Notes: generated by a model not told the origin, from the letters alone. Positions 1 through 7,380 are shown, counted from the first letter of the stretch. The stretch: DNA of 10,107 nucleotides from Verrucomicrobiota bacterium (GCA_014860005.1 JACZKP010000046.1:1-10107); one strand, 5' to 3'. Translations and numbers: made by a program.

Positions 1-154
1 CGACAGGAGCGGTGTTGTCGTCGCCTGCGATTTTTGACGACGTGAGCGTGAGCGAACGGAAACTCCGTCCCGCAACGTCCTGCGCCACCGCCCATCGTCA
101 CCTGCCGTCATCCAACAACCCCCGTTTCCGGCCAGAAACTAAATTATACTGGGG

Positions 155-192
155 CAAAAAACGCGCCGGCCAGGTTTCCCCGGCCGGCGCGT
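155..192 (-). terminator. Rho-independent terminator-like hairpin, minus strand
   Basis: A perfect 11-bp inverted repeat (ACGCGCCGGCC at 161-171, GGCCGGCGCGT at 182-192) encloses a 10-nt loop. Read on the minus strand the stem is followed at once by six T residues (plus-strand A run 156-161), the classic intrinsic terminator layout. On the plus strand no T run follows, so there it would only be a leader hairpin 34 nt before the ATPase start. No recognised minus-strand gene lies between it and the 65-codon gene at 1605-1802, so what it would terminate is unclear. Confidence 0.55.
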
Positions 193-225
193 TACAGATT
201 AGACACCGATGGGCCTATTGTAACC

Positions 226-1662
226 GTGAATAGTTTCCGGCAAGGCGTCGAAAGGTTCAATTGGGAATTCCTCACTGCCTACTGCCGCGAGGTTACGGCC
301 CAATCGCTGCCGGAATTCCTGGGCGAACTTTGCGATCCGGGGCCGGGCCAGGTCGGGATTCACAGCCCGTGGTTTTGCCCCGCTTTGCTGAAGCTCCTGT
401 TCACTTTCATGGCTCAGCGCGCCGCCCGCGAGCAAGCACGCCTGGCGAAAACCGAAGTTGCCGGACGCGTGTTCGATGCCCTCGATTACGCCTGGGCGGA
501 AAAGCGGCTTATCCGCATCAATGGCAATTCGCGTTTTGGCAAACCCGAATCGTTGCGCGTTCACGCCGCCATGTATCCCGGCCGCTGGCGGCTCGTGACC
601 GTTCCGGAATCGAATTCAGATCGCGACTTGGTGCTCGCCGTGGCCGAGGCGCTGGGGATTCCCGCCAGCTACGGCACAGGCGGCCCGGCGCTTAAAGAGA
701 AGGTGGAATTCATCCTGAAGCATGGCCACCTTGGCTTCATCTTTGACGAGGCTCACTATCTCTTTCCGACCCGCTACAATCGCGACACCGTCCCCGGCCG
801 TTTGAACTGGTTGCGCGCCAGGATTGTGGATCGTCGCCTGCCCTGTGCCCTCTCGACAACGCCCCAATCCTTCGACGGGCAAAGCCGCCGTTTCGAGAAA
901 GCGACGCGTTACAACATGGATCAATTTTTGGGGCGCGTGGACCTTGTGTGCGACCTGCCAGAGACACTTGAATCCACCGACCTTGAGGCCGTTGCCCGAA
1001 TCCACTTTCCAACCCTGCGCGATTCGCCGTTGAAACTCGTCATCGGCGCCGCGCTCGTTTCGGAATCGTATCTGAAGGCCGTTGAAAGTCTGGCTTCGCG
1101 CTCGCGCTGGCTGGCCGCGAAGCGTGGCGCAAAAAGCATAGCCTTGGATGACGTGCAAGCGGCCATGCGCGACATTGTTCCCGCCGTGGCGCAAATGATG
1201 ACTGGCCGCCCGGCGACACCGCCGCCCGTGCCTGGTGAGGCCGTTGCCATGCCGCCGCAACGCCACCGCATGACGGCTGCAACCGCGATGCAAGCGCATT
1301 GCCCTGGCCGGTCAACCGCAATTTCCCAGCCCGATCCGGCACCCCGAAACGCCACACTGACGGTCCCCGTCAGTGCGTCACTGGTGCCGCGTAGAGGCTG
1401 GAACCAACCTAAAAAAAGAGAGCCGCTGAAAAGCGGCCCTTACCACGTACGGCAATCGCCCAGCCCGACTTACACCCCCGTGTCACACCTTTGTCACACC
1501 TTTTCGCGCCAACTTACGGGGAAACTTACCCAAGCAACCAATCCGGAGAAAATCGGCGACCGCGTACAGCGTACTCCGGCCAAACCGAGCGACTCCTCGC
1601 ACTCTCACCTTGGCATTGGTAGAACCTCCAACACTTGGGAAATCGGTTTTCGTCCGGGATAG
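226..1662 (+). CDS. AAA ATPase, TnsC/TniB-like, with altered Walker A
   Basis: A 478-codon ORF from a GTG start. The AAA core spans roughly residues 75-320. The Walker A-like loop G100-N-S-R-F-G-K106-P107-E108 has Pro where Ser/Thr is expected to help hold Mg-nucleotide. Walker B is F171-I-F-D-E175-A-H. A sensor-like segment LSTTPQS lies near residues 209-215, and an Arg-rich stretch follows at 221-237. I associate this arrangement with transposition or phage helper ATPases that use ATP to choose or activate a DNA target; that link is from memory, not a search. Residues beyond about 325 are Pro-rich and domain-free, cover two inverted repeats and a minus-strand terminator, and end in a segment repeated at 1878-1939. 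The true C-terminus may therefore lie earlier, with the tail acquired by frame drift. A frameshift near 1300 would give a stop at the TGA at about 1358. No clear ribosome binding site precedes the GTG. No partner transposase is visible; it could lie left of the window. Confidence 0.7.
   Translation: MNSFRQGVERFNWEFLTAYCREVTAQSLPEFLGELCDPGPGQVGIHSPWFCPALLKLLFTFMAQRAAREQARLAKTEVAGRVFDALDYAWAEKRLIRINGNSRFGKPESLRVHAAMYPGRWRLVTVPESNSDRDLVLAVAEALGIPASYGTGGPALKEKVEFILKHGHLGFIFDEAHYLFPTRYNRDTVPGRLNWLRARIVDRRLPCALSTTPQSFDGQSRRFEKATRYNMDQFLGRVDLVCDLPETLESTDLEAVARIHFPTLRDSPLKLVIGAALVSESYLKAVESLASRSRWLAAKRGAKSIALDDVQAAMRDIVPAVAQMMTGRPATPPPVPGEAVAMPPQRHRMTAATAMQAHCPGRSTAISQPDPAPRNATLTVPVSASLVPRRGWNQPKKREPLKSGPYHVRQSPSPTYTPVSHLCHTFSRQLTGKLTQATNPEKIGDRVQRTPAKPSDSSHSHLGIGRTSNTWEIGFRPG
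1355..1375. repeat. Short perfect inverted repeat
   Basis: CACTGACGG (1355-1363) and CCGTCAGTG (1367-1375) form a 9-bp stem with a 3-nt loop inside the domain-free tail of the ATPase ORF. No T run follows on either strand. It may mark the real 3' boundary of the ATPase gene, but its role is unknown. Confidence 0.5.
1408..1441 (-). terminator. Rho-independent terminator, minus strand
   Basis: GCCGCT (1422-1427) and AGCGGC (1432-1437) pair around a GAAA loop and extend outward by further pairs with one mismatch. Read on the minus strand the stem is followed by TCT and then seven T residues (plus-strand A run from about 1411). It lies downstream of both the 65-codon gene and hsdR on that strand, so it is a plausible end for the minus-strand transcript. 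It sits inside the tail of the plus-strand ATPase ORF, which argues that this tail is not conserved coding sequence. Confidence 0.6.
1489..1568 (+). repeat. Diverged coding relic, copy 1
   Basis: In the plus frame it reads LCHTFSRQLTGKLTQATN then PEKIGDRV. The second copy at 1878-1939 reads LCHTSR and TQATNLEKIGERV, with a short deletion between. In the aligned 41-nt core the copies differ at five positions, four of them third codon positions, and the preceding LCHT codons also differ only at third positions. That pattern indicates descent from a protein-coding sequence on this strand. I do not recognise the parent protein. Confidence 0.5.
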
Positions 1663-1802
1663 CTCAGCCACTGCCCGTCTTGATCCCGCGCCGCAAGACA
1701 ACGATAACCAACGCAGCGCACCAAGACTGGCACGCCCGGCGATGGCAATGCCAATGTTTCCTTTAAACCCACCTCCTCGACGTCTTGAACCATAGCCGTC
1801 AT
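1605..1802 (-). CDS. Small hypothetical protein, 65 aa
   Basis: Starts with ATG at 1802; a second in-frame ATG three codons later is an alternative start. The protein is soluble-looking with no signal peptide or membrane segment. Its centre reads VPVLVRCVGYRCLAARDQDG, followed by WLSYPGRKPI and the ending VLEVLPMPR. The VRC-x-GYRCLA-x(5)-G-x-W pattern resembles small uncharacterised proteins I associate with Verrucomicrobiota, so I favour a real gene over a chance ORF, but no function can be assigned. It lies between two diverged repeat copies (1489-1568 and 1878-1939) and about 200 bp beyond the end of hsdR on the same strand. No convincing ribosome binding site is seen. The terminator at 1408-1441 would suit it. 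Confidence 0.45.
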   Translation of the reverse strand: MTAMVQDVEEVGLKETLALPSPGVPVLVRCVGYRCLAARDQDGQWLSYPGRKPISQVLEVLPMPR

Positions 1803-1877
1803 TATGCTGCATCTGCGCCGAGGGTTAAATCAGGTGAATCCCGTAGGAGATATCCCGACACGATCCGAAAGCTGGTG

Positions 1878-1939
1878 CTCTGCCATACTTCTCGCACTAC
1901 CCAAGCAACCAATCTGGAGAAGATTGGCGAACGTGTACA
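1878..1939 (+). repeat. Diverged coding relic, copy 2
   Basis: Second copy of the segment at 1489-1568, in the same orientation about 370 bp further on. Its plus frame reads LCHTSR-T-TQATNLEKIGERV. It lacks the QLTGK-like insert of copy 1. Together the two copies bracket the 65-codon minus-strand gene. The rest of the interval between 1803 and 2000 shows no further gene. Confidence 0.5.
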
Positions 1940-1999
1940 TTGCGCCCATCGGAATCCCTTTGCAGGCAAGCGCGGTTTGGCATGGCACGGAACCGAAAC

Positions 2000-3361
2000 T
2001 CAAGCCGCCGGCTTATCGCGCAACGATTCCCACAGCCGCGCGTGGTTCAGCAAAATATCCTTCATGCCCTGCTGGATGGTCGGCGAGTTCAACGCCTGGG
2101 TGCTCATGACGGTGTGCGCGTCCAGCGCGCCCATGATCGCGTTGAGCAACTCGGTTTTCAGGTCGGGCGAATTGGCGAACTGCTCTTTCGTGTTGTTTGT
2201 CGCCTGTTGCCGCAACGTTTCCGACTCCAGCAGCTTTCCCTTAATGACATTGTTCACATAAACCAGCTTGTCCTGGTCGGTTAATTCGCCTTGGAACAGG
2301 TCGTTCACTTTCTGGATGATCTCGGCGAGGTACGCCTTCTCTTTATCCTGCAACATGCCGCTGCCGGCTTCGGTGATGGGCTCCAGCTTCGATATGACGC
2401 CGGCATACAACGGCATCGGCTGGCGGCCGTGGGTTTTCAAGTTGTGATGCGTGAGCATGACCTGCGACAAGTCAATGCCCTCGCGCTCGCGGCCAAACTC
2501 CAGCAGCGGCAGCAGTCGCCGATAAAAGATCGCGCGCTTCTCGATGGCGGTGTTGCCGTAGTCAAAGATTTGCGACAGGAACGTGTAGAGCCGGATGAAC
2601 GCGCCCATGTCGGTCTTGAACAGGATCAACGCGTTCAACTCATCCTGCGCGGCCTTGATGGCGGCCTCGTCGCTGTTTTCCTTCGCCAGTTTGAGCGCCG
2701 TTTGCGCAGCCTTGTAACGTTTCATCAAGCGATCTTCCACCGGCGTCAGCGCGGCCACCAACTCACTTTGCTTGGCGCCCTTCAACTCCGCCTCCACCAC
2801 GCGGTCCACCTCGAAGTCGTCGTAATGGCCGGCGGCATCGAGCTTGGCGCGGAGGTTGTAAACCAGGTTCGGGTCGGTGGTGGCGGAGAGTTCCGCTGTC
2901 GTGTGGTAGGTCTTGAACGCGGCGAGGACTTCCTCGGGGTCGTTGACGAAATCAATCACATAGGTCGTGTCCTTGCCGGGATGGGCGCGGTTCAGGCGGG
3001 AGAGCGTTTGCACGGCCTGGATGCCAGCGAGCCGTTTATCCACATACATGCCGCAGAGCAACGGTTGATCAAAGCCGGTCTGGAATTTGTTCGCCACGAG
3101 CAGGATTTGATACTCATCGCCCTTGAACGCCTCGCGGATGTCGCGGCTTTTCAGGTTCGGATTCAAAACCTTGCTGCCTTCCGTGAAACCGTCCGGGCCG
3201 GATTCCGGGTCGTTCACCTCGCCGGAGAACGCGACGATAGTCCCGATCTTGTAGCCTCGTTCCTTGATGTATTTCTCGATGGCCAGTTTCCAGCGCACGG
3301 CTTCCACGCGGCTGGCCACCACCACCATTGCCTTGGCACGGCTGTTGAGCAATGGCGCCAC
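2000..3361 (-). CDS. hsdR: Type I restriction subunit HsdR, C-terminal part
   Basis: This 453-codon ORF is the second half of HsdR, the ATP-driven DNA-translocating and cleaving subunit of type I R-M systems. It continues in the same frame as the ORF at 3365-5110 after one stop codon. Numbered from the GTG at 3361, it holds the second RecA-like helicase domain: VVVASRVEAVRW near 13-24, motif V VANKFQTGFDQP at 89-100, and motif VI QTLSRLNRAHPG at 118-129. Beyond about residue 150 comes the helical C-terminal region that in known HsdR proteins docks onto the methylase core. The join (EHFR, stop, Tyr, VAPLL) matches what I remember of this family with only a nonsense change. The GTG lies three bases after the TAA, so reinitiation giving a separate polypeptide is conceivable. 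Without the N-terminal half it lacks the nuclease and Walker A. Confidence 0.85.
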   Translation of the reverse strand: MAPLLNSRAKAMVVVASRVEAVRWKLAIEKYIKERGYKIGTIVAFSGEVNDPESGPDGFTEGSKVLNPNLKSRDIREAFKGDEYQILLVANKFQTGFDQPLLCGMYVDKRLAGIQAVQTLSRLNRAHPGKDTTYVIDFVNDPEEVLAAFKTYHTTAELSATTDPNLVYNLRAKLDAAGHYDDFEVDRVVEAELKGAKQSELVAALTPVEDRLMKRYKAAQTALKLAKENSDEAAIKAAQDELNALILFKTDMGAFIRLYTFLSQIFDYGNTAIEKRAIFYRRLLPLLEFGREREGIDLSQVMLTHHNLKTHGRQPMPLYAGVISKLEPITEAGSGMLQDKEKAYLAEIIQKVNDLFQGELTDQDKLVYVNNVIKGKLLESETLRQQATNNTKEQFANSPDLKTELLNAIMGALDAHTVMSTQALNSPTIQQGMKDILLNHARLWESLRDKPAA

Positions 3362-3364
3362 GTA

Positions 3365-3367
3365 TTA
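3365..3367 (-). other. In-frame TAA interrupting hsdR
   Basis: Codons CGC-TAA-TAC-GTG-GCG-CCA run in one frame from the upstream to the downstream hsdR ORF. Homology-like sequence flanks the stop directly with no shift of frame. A single base change, for instance from GAA, AAA or CAA, would explain it. A sequencing or assembly error cannot be excluded from this window alone. Confidence 0.85.
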
Positions 3368-5110
3368 GCGGAAATGCTCTGCCACGATCTGCACCTTCTG
3401 CGAAATGTTGTAGGGATGCAGCCGCACCCAGCCCATGATGCCCTTCATCGCGGCGCTGCGCTCGACGGTTTTCTCGTCGTAATCCTTCCCCTCGTGCGCC
3501 AGTTTGAAGGCCAGCCGATAGGGCGTGTAATTCTTCAACACATCGAGGATGAACTTTTCCTCGATGGCCTGGCGCATGGAGTAAACATGGAACGGCACCG
3601 GCAGATTTCCTGGCCCGGCGGGCTGCGTGGGGTCTGGACGCGTGCCGAACAACTCCATCGTCTTGTTCTTGGGCGTGGCCGTGAACGCGACAAACGTGAT
3701 GCCCCGGTCATCCGCCCGCGCCGCCATCTGCGCGGCCAGAATATCTTCCGTGCTAACCTCGCCGCCGTCCTGCAATTCCTTCAACTCGTCAGGACTCAGC
3801 ACCGCTTTCAACTTGGCGGCGGCTTCGCCCGTTTGTGAACTGTGCGCCTCATCCGCGATCACGGCGAAGCGTTTGCCTTGCGTGGCGGCGAGCTTGCGGA
3901 CGGTTTCGAGGGCGAACGGAAAAGTCTGGATGGTGCAAACCACGATCTTCTTGTCGCCGGACAAGGCTTCCGCCAGTTCCGCGCTCTTGCTGCTGCCCTC
4001 GCCGGTGATGGTGGCCACCACGCCGGTCTGCCGCTGGAAATCAAAGAGCGCCTCCTGCAACTGCGAATCAATTACGTTGCGATCCGAGACGACCAGCACG
4101 GTATCAAAGACCTTTGCTGCGATGGCGTCGTGCAACTCCGCGAGGAAGTGGGCGGTCCAGGCAATGGAGTTGGTTTTGCCCGAGCCGGCGGAATGTTGCA
4201 CCAGGTATCTGCCGCCCGGCCCGTCGCGGAGCACGGCGGGCAACAGCTTGCGGGTCACGTCGAGCTGATGGAAACGCGGGAACACCGTTTCCACGATCTG
4301 TTTCTTTTTATCGCGGACGTTGACGAGATAGCGCCCCAGGATTTCGAGCCAGCTTTCGCGCGCCCAAACCTGTTCCCACAGGTAGGCCGTGCGATGGCCG
4401 CCGGACGGGTTCACCGGGTTGCCCTTACCGCCGTCGTCGCCCTGGTTGAAGGGCAGGAATCGCGTGGCCGGCCCTTTCAACTCCGTGACCATGTGAACCT
4501 CGCTGTTGCTCACGGCGAAATGCACCAGCGCACCATTCGGGAAAGACAGCAGCGGCTCGGCAGCCTGACCTTTGGGGCGCGGATGACGATCAAAGCGATA
4601 CTGGTCAATCGCGTCGGTGATGCTCTGGGTGAAATCCGTTTTCAGTTCGCTCGTGGCCACCGGAATGCCGTTGAGGAACAACACCAGGTCAATGCAGTTC
4701 TCGTTGTGGAGCGAATACTTCACCTGCCGTACGACGCGCAGCCGGTTGGCCGCGTAACGGGCGAGGATGGCGGGATTGATGACGAGCGCGGGCTTGAACT
4801 GCGCCAGCATCAACGGCTGGTTCAGGCCGAGCAGTTCAATGCCGTGACGCAATACATCCAACGTGCCGCGCTGATCGAGTTGAGCCCGCAGGCGGGACAG
4901 CAGCGTTTCACCCGCCTTGTCGCCGTGATTCTTGACGAGGATTTCCCAGGCTTGCGGCTGCGTGGCCTGCACCCAGGCGAACACGTCCGCCGGGAACAAA
5001 GCGCGGGCGCGGTCGTAGTTCGCGGCATCACCCTCGGCGTAGAGCCAGCCGTGGGCGGCGAGGTGCTGGCAGATCTCGGACTCAAAGCTGATTTCTTTGT
5101 GCAGGCTCAT
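3365..5110 (-). CDS. hsdR: Type I restriction subunit HsdR, N-terminal part
   Basis: A 581-codon ORF from the ATG at 5110, the first half of HsdR. The N-terminal nuclease shows the PD-(D/E)xK pattern: D141 in CIDLVLFLNG, then E155-L-K157. The first helicase domain has Walker A AGSGKT (308-313), the DEAH box D420-EAH423 in VIADEAHSSQTG, and motif III TAT (477-479). The ORF ends in EHFR followed by TAA, after which the same frame continues as the other half (2000-3361). Together they give about 1,035 residues, normal for HsdR. The start ATG overlaps the TGA of the preceding RAYT-derived ORF (ATGA at 5107-5110), and I see no Shine-Dalgarno sequence upstream, so translation may depend on coupling. 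As it stands the half-protein lacks motifs V and VI and should not translocate DNA. Confidence 0.9.
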   Translation of the reverse strand: MSLHKEISFESEICQHLAAHGWLYAEGDAANYDRARALFPADVFAWVQATQPQAWEILVKNHGDKAGETLLSRLRAQLDQRGTLDVLRHGIELLGLNQPLMLAQFKPALVINPAILARYAANRLRVVRQVKYSLHNENCIDLVLFLNGIPVATSELKTDFTQSITDAIDQYRFDRHPRPKGQAAEPLLSFPNGALVHFAVSNSEVHMVTELKGPATRFLPFNQGDDGGKGNPVNPSGGHRTAYLWEQVWARESWLEILGRYLVNVRDKKKQIVETVFPRFHQLDVTRKLLPAVLRDGPGGRYLVQHSAGSGKTNSIAWTAHFLAELHDAIAAKVFDTVLVVSDRNVIDSQLQEALFDFQRQTGVVATITGEGSSKSAELAEALSGDKKIVVCTIQTFPFALETVRKLAATQGKRFAVIADEAHSSQTGEAAAKLKAVLSPDELKELQDGGEVSTEDILAAQMAARADDRGITFVAFTATPKNKTMELFGTRPDPTQPAGPGNLPVPFHVYSMRQAIEEKFILDVLKNYTPYRLAFKLAHEGKDYDEKTVERSAAMKGIMGWVRLHPYNISQKVQIVAEHFR

Positions 5111-5388
5111 GAGCGTCTGTTGGGTTTAGCCGTAGCGGAGCGCCGGTTTCCAAACCGGCTTTGTGTGGGCGGTCGGTAAAAAATGTTCATTGGGGCTTCA
5201 TCGTTCACGCAAAGCCGGTTTGGAAACCGGCGCTCCGAAGTTTCGCGGCTTTGGCAGTCGTTCATACTCATCGCGGAACCGCGCACTGCTCCACGGCCAC
5301 TCCGAGCCGTGCGCACAAAACCCGCCTTCACCGGATTGGCCTCGATGTAACGCACCGACTTGCGCCGGTGTTCCTCCTCCACCATCAC
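5107..5388 (-). other. Open frame from RAYT relic through REPIN into hsdR start
   Basis: This frame carries the second RAYT segment (VRYIEANPVKAGFV), then crosses the REPIN at 5136-5237 (ERRFPNRLCVNDE and TQSRFGNRRS) and stops at TGA 5109-5107, overlapping the hsdR ATG. Its first codons overlap the stop of the preceding RAYT frame as GTGA at 5388-5385. It is unlikely to be a functional protein, but it could carry ribosomes to hsdR. Confidence 0.35.
5136..5237 (-). repeat. REPIN-like element 1
   Basis: Two inverted arms, each itself a hairpin: CGGAGC plus GCCGGTTTCCAAACCGGC at 5136-5158, and the reverse arm at about 5211-5237. The loop of about 45 nt holds, on the minus strand, GTGAACGATGAAG and AACATTTTTT, which recur in the other copies. 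It supplies the final RAYT codons (GAPVSKPALRER, stop) and lies 26 bp before the hsdR ATG. Confidence 0.9.
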
Positions 5389-5906
5389 CGTGTCCCAGTA
5401 TTCTCGTTCCCATAATCGCCCTTCCCGTCGCAGCAGCCGGTTCGCCTTTCGCGCGATGAACTGTTTCCAGCTCTTTTCAATTGCCGCCAGCGGAGTCTGC
5501 CAGACAGCGCGCCTTCGGCCAGTTCAGCAATCGCGGGCTGCCGCAACTGGCATTCGCCCATACCCCGATCCAGATACTCTTCCAGCTTGATGCGGCGCTC
5601 CCGATTATCCTCCAGATGCAGCAAAGCCTCCCATTCGCTGCGACGACTGGCCGGCATCGAATCATCAAGTCGCAAGGTCACGAACTGGGTCACGCCGGGC
5701 AAGTCGCAGTGCGGGAGGTAACCACGTTGATGCCAGCCGAGAAATCCTTGGGCTTTGGCTTCATCGGACAACGGTTCTGTCCACGCTCTTTTGCCCTCGA
5801 CCAGTTTTTGCAAACCGGGGTTATAGGGGGGGAGGGATTGCCCGGAGCGCCGGTTTGCAGCCGGCTTTGCGTTGCCGGGCTGAGGAGATGGGCGTTTCGG
5901 CTTCAT
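5198..5906 (-). pseudogene. REP-associated tyrosine transposase (RAYT) relic
   Basis: RAYTs are Y1/HUH transposases held responsible for moving REP/REPIN repeats. From the likely ATG at 5906 (inside a REPIN loop) the frame reads through a REP arm, then GWHQRGYLPH, GVTQFVTLRL and LDRGMGECQLRQPAIAELA, typical of the family's N-terminal half. The usual following stretch with the PNHVHVL motif is absent: after AEGAL the sequence resumes in another frame at WQTPLAAIEKSWKQFIARKA, so I estimate some 25 residues lost. That frame keeps the Tyr segment VRYIEANPVKAG. A second break near 5310 shifts to SEWPWSSARFRDEYERL, which ends in the REP-encoded tail GAPVSKPALRER and a stop. With the HUH histidines gone and two frame changes it should be inactive. 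REPINs flank it on both sides, as expected for a RAYT. The alternative upstream start at 6032 overlaps the hsdS stop. Confidence 0.8.
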
Positions 5907-5942
5907 CGTTCGCCCAAAGCCGGTTCGGAAACCGGCGCTCCG
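5843..5942 (-). repeat. REPIN-like element 2
   Basis: The arm at 5843-5868 has a shortened hairpin (GCCGGTTTGCAGCCGGC). The reverse arm at 5916-5942 (GCCGGTTCGGAAACCGGC) is followed by GCTCCG. The loop contains, on the minus strand, GGCGAACGATGAAG; this ATG is the likely RAYT start at 5906. The left arm is translated as part of the RAYT N-terminus. Confidence 0.85.
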
Positions 5943-5967
5943 TTGCGGGCGGCGGCGACAGCGGGGG

Positions 5968-6068
5968 CGGAGCGCCGACTTCCAAGTCGGCTTTAGGCCC
6001 ACGCACTGCGAAAATGTTCGCTCTGTCTTCATCGTTCGCGCAAAGCCGGTTGGGAAACCGGCGCTCCG
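5968..6068 (-). repeat. REPIN-like element 3
   Basis: The left arm carries GCCGACTTCCAAGTCGGC, a version in which both sides of the hairpin changed together compared with the usual GCCGGTTTCCAAACCGGC. The right arm at about 6042-6068 is of the common type. The minus-strand loop reads GCGAACGATGAAGACAG and then GCGAACATTTT. The ATGA at 6032-6029 provides the hsdS stop and the start of the following ORF. Confidence 0.9.
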
Positions 6069-7375
6069 TGGCGCACATCAATCTGGCCGGTGACGGCGGC
6101 GGAGATGAGGGCGGAGCGGCGTTCTTGCAGCAGGTCAATCGCCCGCTGCGCTTCGGCGGTGAGGATGTCGAAATCTTTTGAGACGCGGTCCATGTGTGAA
6201 TTAATTTCCTTCTGCTCAGCTTGCGGAGGAATCGCGATCTTCAAATTGCCGATCTGCTCGCATGTAATCGCTCCCTTCGTGCTGCCTCCCTCTTCGCTGT
6301 CCCGGCGGAGATATACGTATGTCAAATCGAAAACGCGGCGGAGGAAAAAGACATCAATACTTGTCGAGTTTGGTTTCAGATAAGCGACGTGCTGATTGAT
6401 CGTGGCTTCAACAAGGAGCATCGTCGCCATTCCGCGTGTTCGCCCTTGGCCCGTAATTCCAACCAGTACGGCGGGCGGGGTGATGATTGGTAAATGGCAT
6501 TCTTCCAGAGCGCGTTCAGTCACGAACTGTTCTGCTTCAACCACCGAGTCCAAATTCACCACGGAGCTGTTAAGCCATGGATAGGTGCCGCCCGTCCAGT
6601 ATTCGGGGATTTCACGACTCGGTGTGGATCCGTTACCGATCTTCGCGATGAACTTCACAGGCTTCACATCCCAATGCGCTGGCACATCGCCGAGCCATTC
6701 AATGCCGGAGGGTTTCAGTGGGGCGTTGGGGTTCAGGCCTTTGGTGACGGCGTGGGAGATGACGGCCTGGCGTTTTTCTTTGAGCAGTTCCATCAGCCGC
6801 TGCTGCTCCGCCACCAGCGCATCAATCTTCGCCGTCTCCCGGTCCAGAAAGCTGAGAATTGACTTCTGTTCATCCAGCGGTGGGACGCCGACGCCTATCT
6901 GCTTTAGGATGTCCCAGTTGATTGAACAACGATGCTCCAGAATCCCGTTGCCGAACGATTGAGCATAGGTTTGAAATGCACGGTTCTCGAAGATGCGAAA
7001 AGCAAATCGCGATTCGACGACATTGTTCTGGGGTTTCAACACGATGTAAACAGGACTGCAAACACCATCATAGTCAGACAAGCCGTATGACCCAATGCCG
7101 TAGTTCATACTGTTGATGACAAAATCACCAGGCGTGACAATTTTGCATTTGCTGAGGTCTTCTGGCTTCTTGTTTCCAACATCGCCCTTGTCGGCATACG
7201 GGATGATTCCGACATTCGCCATCAGGGAGAGGTAATCCTCACATTTTGCTCCGTCATTTCTTGCAGTTCGCTCGTGAACAATCGCGCGACAAGGGAGCGC
7301 CTGCCAATGCTCCGGCACCTGGCCGAGCCAGTCCACGCCGCTGTCCTTGTATTTGGGATAGCGCGGAAAACTCAT
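6029..7375 (-). CDS. hsdS: Type I specificity subunit HsdS
   Basis: A 448-residue protein from the ATG at 7375, the DNA-recognition subunit shared by the type I methylase and nuclease. It has the usual two-fold layout. Half 1 has SGVDWLGQVPEHW (12-24), target domain 1, PPLDEQ (165-170) and a helix at about 175-208. Half 2 has SGIEWLGDVPAHW (223-235), target domain 2 starting KIGNGSTPS, PPQAEQ (383-388) and a helix at about 390-425. The two target domains differ, implying a bipartite recognition site that cannot be read from sequence. A ribosome binding site (AGAAGGTG) lies about 5 nt before the ATG and supports this start over the one at 7719, which belongs to a duplicated 5' fragment. The last 13 residues (HGAPVSQPALRER) are encoded by REPIN 3, and the TGA is in its loop. 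The gene looks functional although hsdR is interrupted and hsdM is truncated. Confidence 0.93.
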   Translation of the reverse strand: MSFPRYPKYKDSGVDWLGQVPEHWQALPCRAIVHERTARNDGAKCEDYLSLMANVGIIPYADKGDVGNKKPEDLSKCKIVTPGDFVINSMNYGIGSYGLSDYDGVCSPVYIVLKPQNNVVESRFAFRIFENRAFQTYAQSFGNGILEHRCSINWDILKQIGVGVPPLDEQKSILSFLDRETAKIDALVAEQQRLMELLKEKRQAVISHAVTKGLNPNAPLKPSGIEWLGDVPAHWDVKPVKFIAKIGNGSTPSREIPEYWTGGTYPWLNSSVVNLDSVVEAEQFVTERALEECHLPIITPPAVLVGITGQGRTRGMATMLLVEATINQHVAYLKPNSTSIDVFFLRRVFDLTYVYLRRDSEEGGSTKGAITCEQIGNLKIAIPPQAEQKEINSHMDRVSKDFDILTAEAQRAIDLLQERRSALISAAVTGQIDVRHGAPVSQPALRER

Positions 7376-7380
7376 GCGAC

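Noticed and set aside
145..150. TATACT as a -10 promoter box for the ATPase gene
   Set aside because: No acceptable -35 hexamer lies about 17 bp upstream and the transcript would begin in a strong hairpin. Too weak to list as a feature.
12..233. Plus-strand 73-codon ORF at the left edge
   Set aside because: No recognisable domain, overlaps the ATPase start, and runs through the GC hairpin. It could be the tail of an upstream gene, but nothing supports it.
616..1299. Minus-strand open frame of 227 codons opposite the ATPase
   Set aside because: Shadow frame with Arg/His-rich low-quality composition. The plus frame carries Walker B and an AAA layout.
1650..1725. tRNA-like start (GGGATAGCTCAG near 1658-1670)
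   Set aside because: No T-arm GGTTCGA-type sequence and no matching acceptor stem downstream, so no cloverleaf can be drawn.
3842..5179. Long plus-strand open frame of 445 codons opposite hsdR (and another at 2291-3838)
   Set aside because: These are antisense shadows of hsdR in GC-rich DNA. The minus-strand translation has clear HsdR motifs, while these have none.
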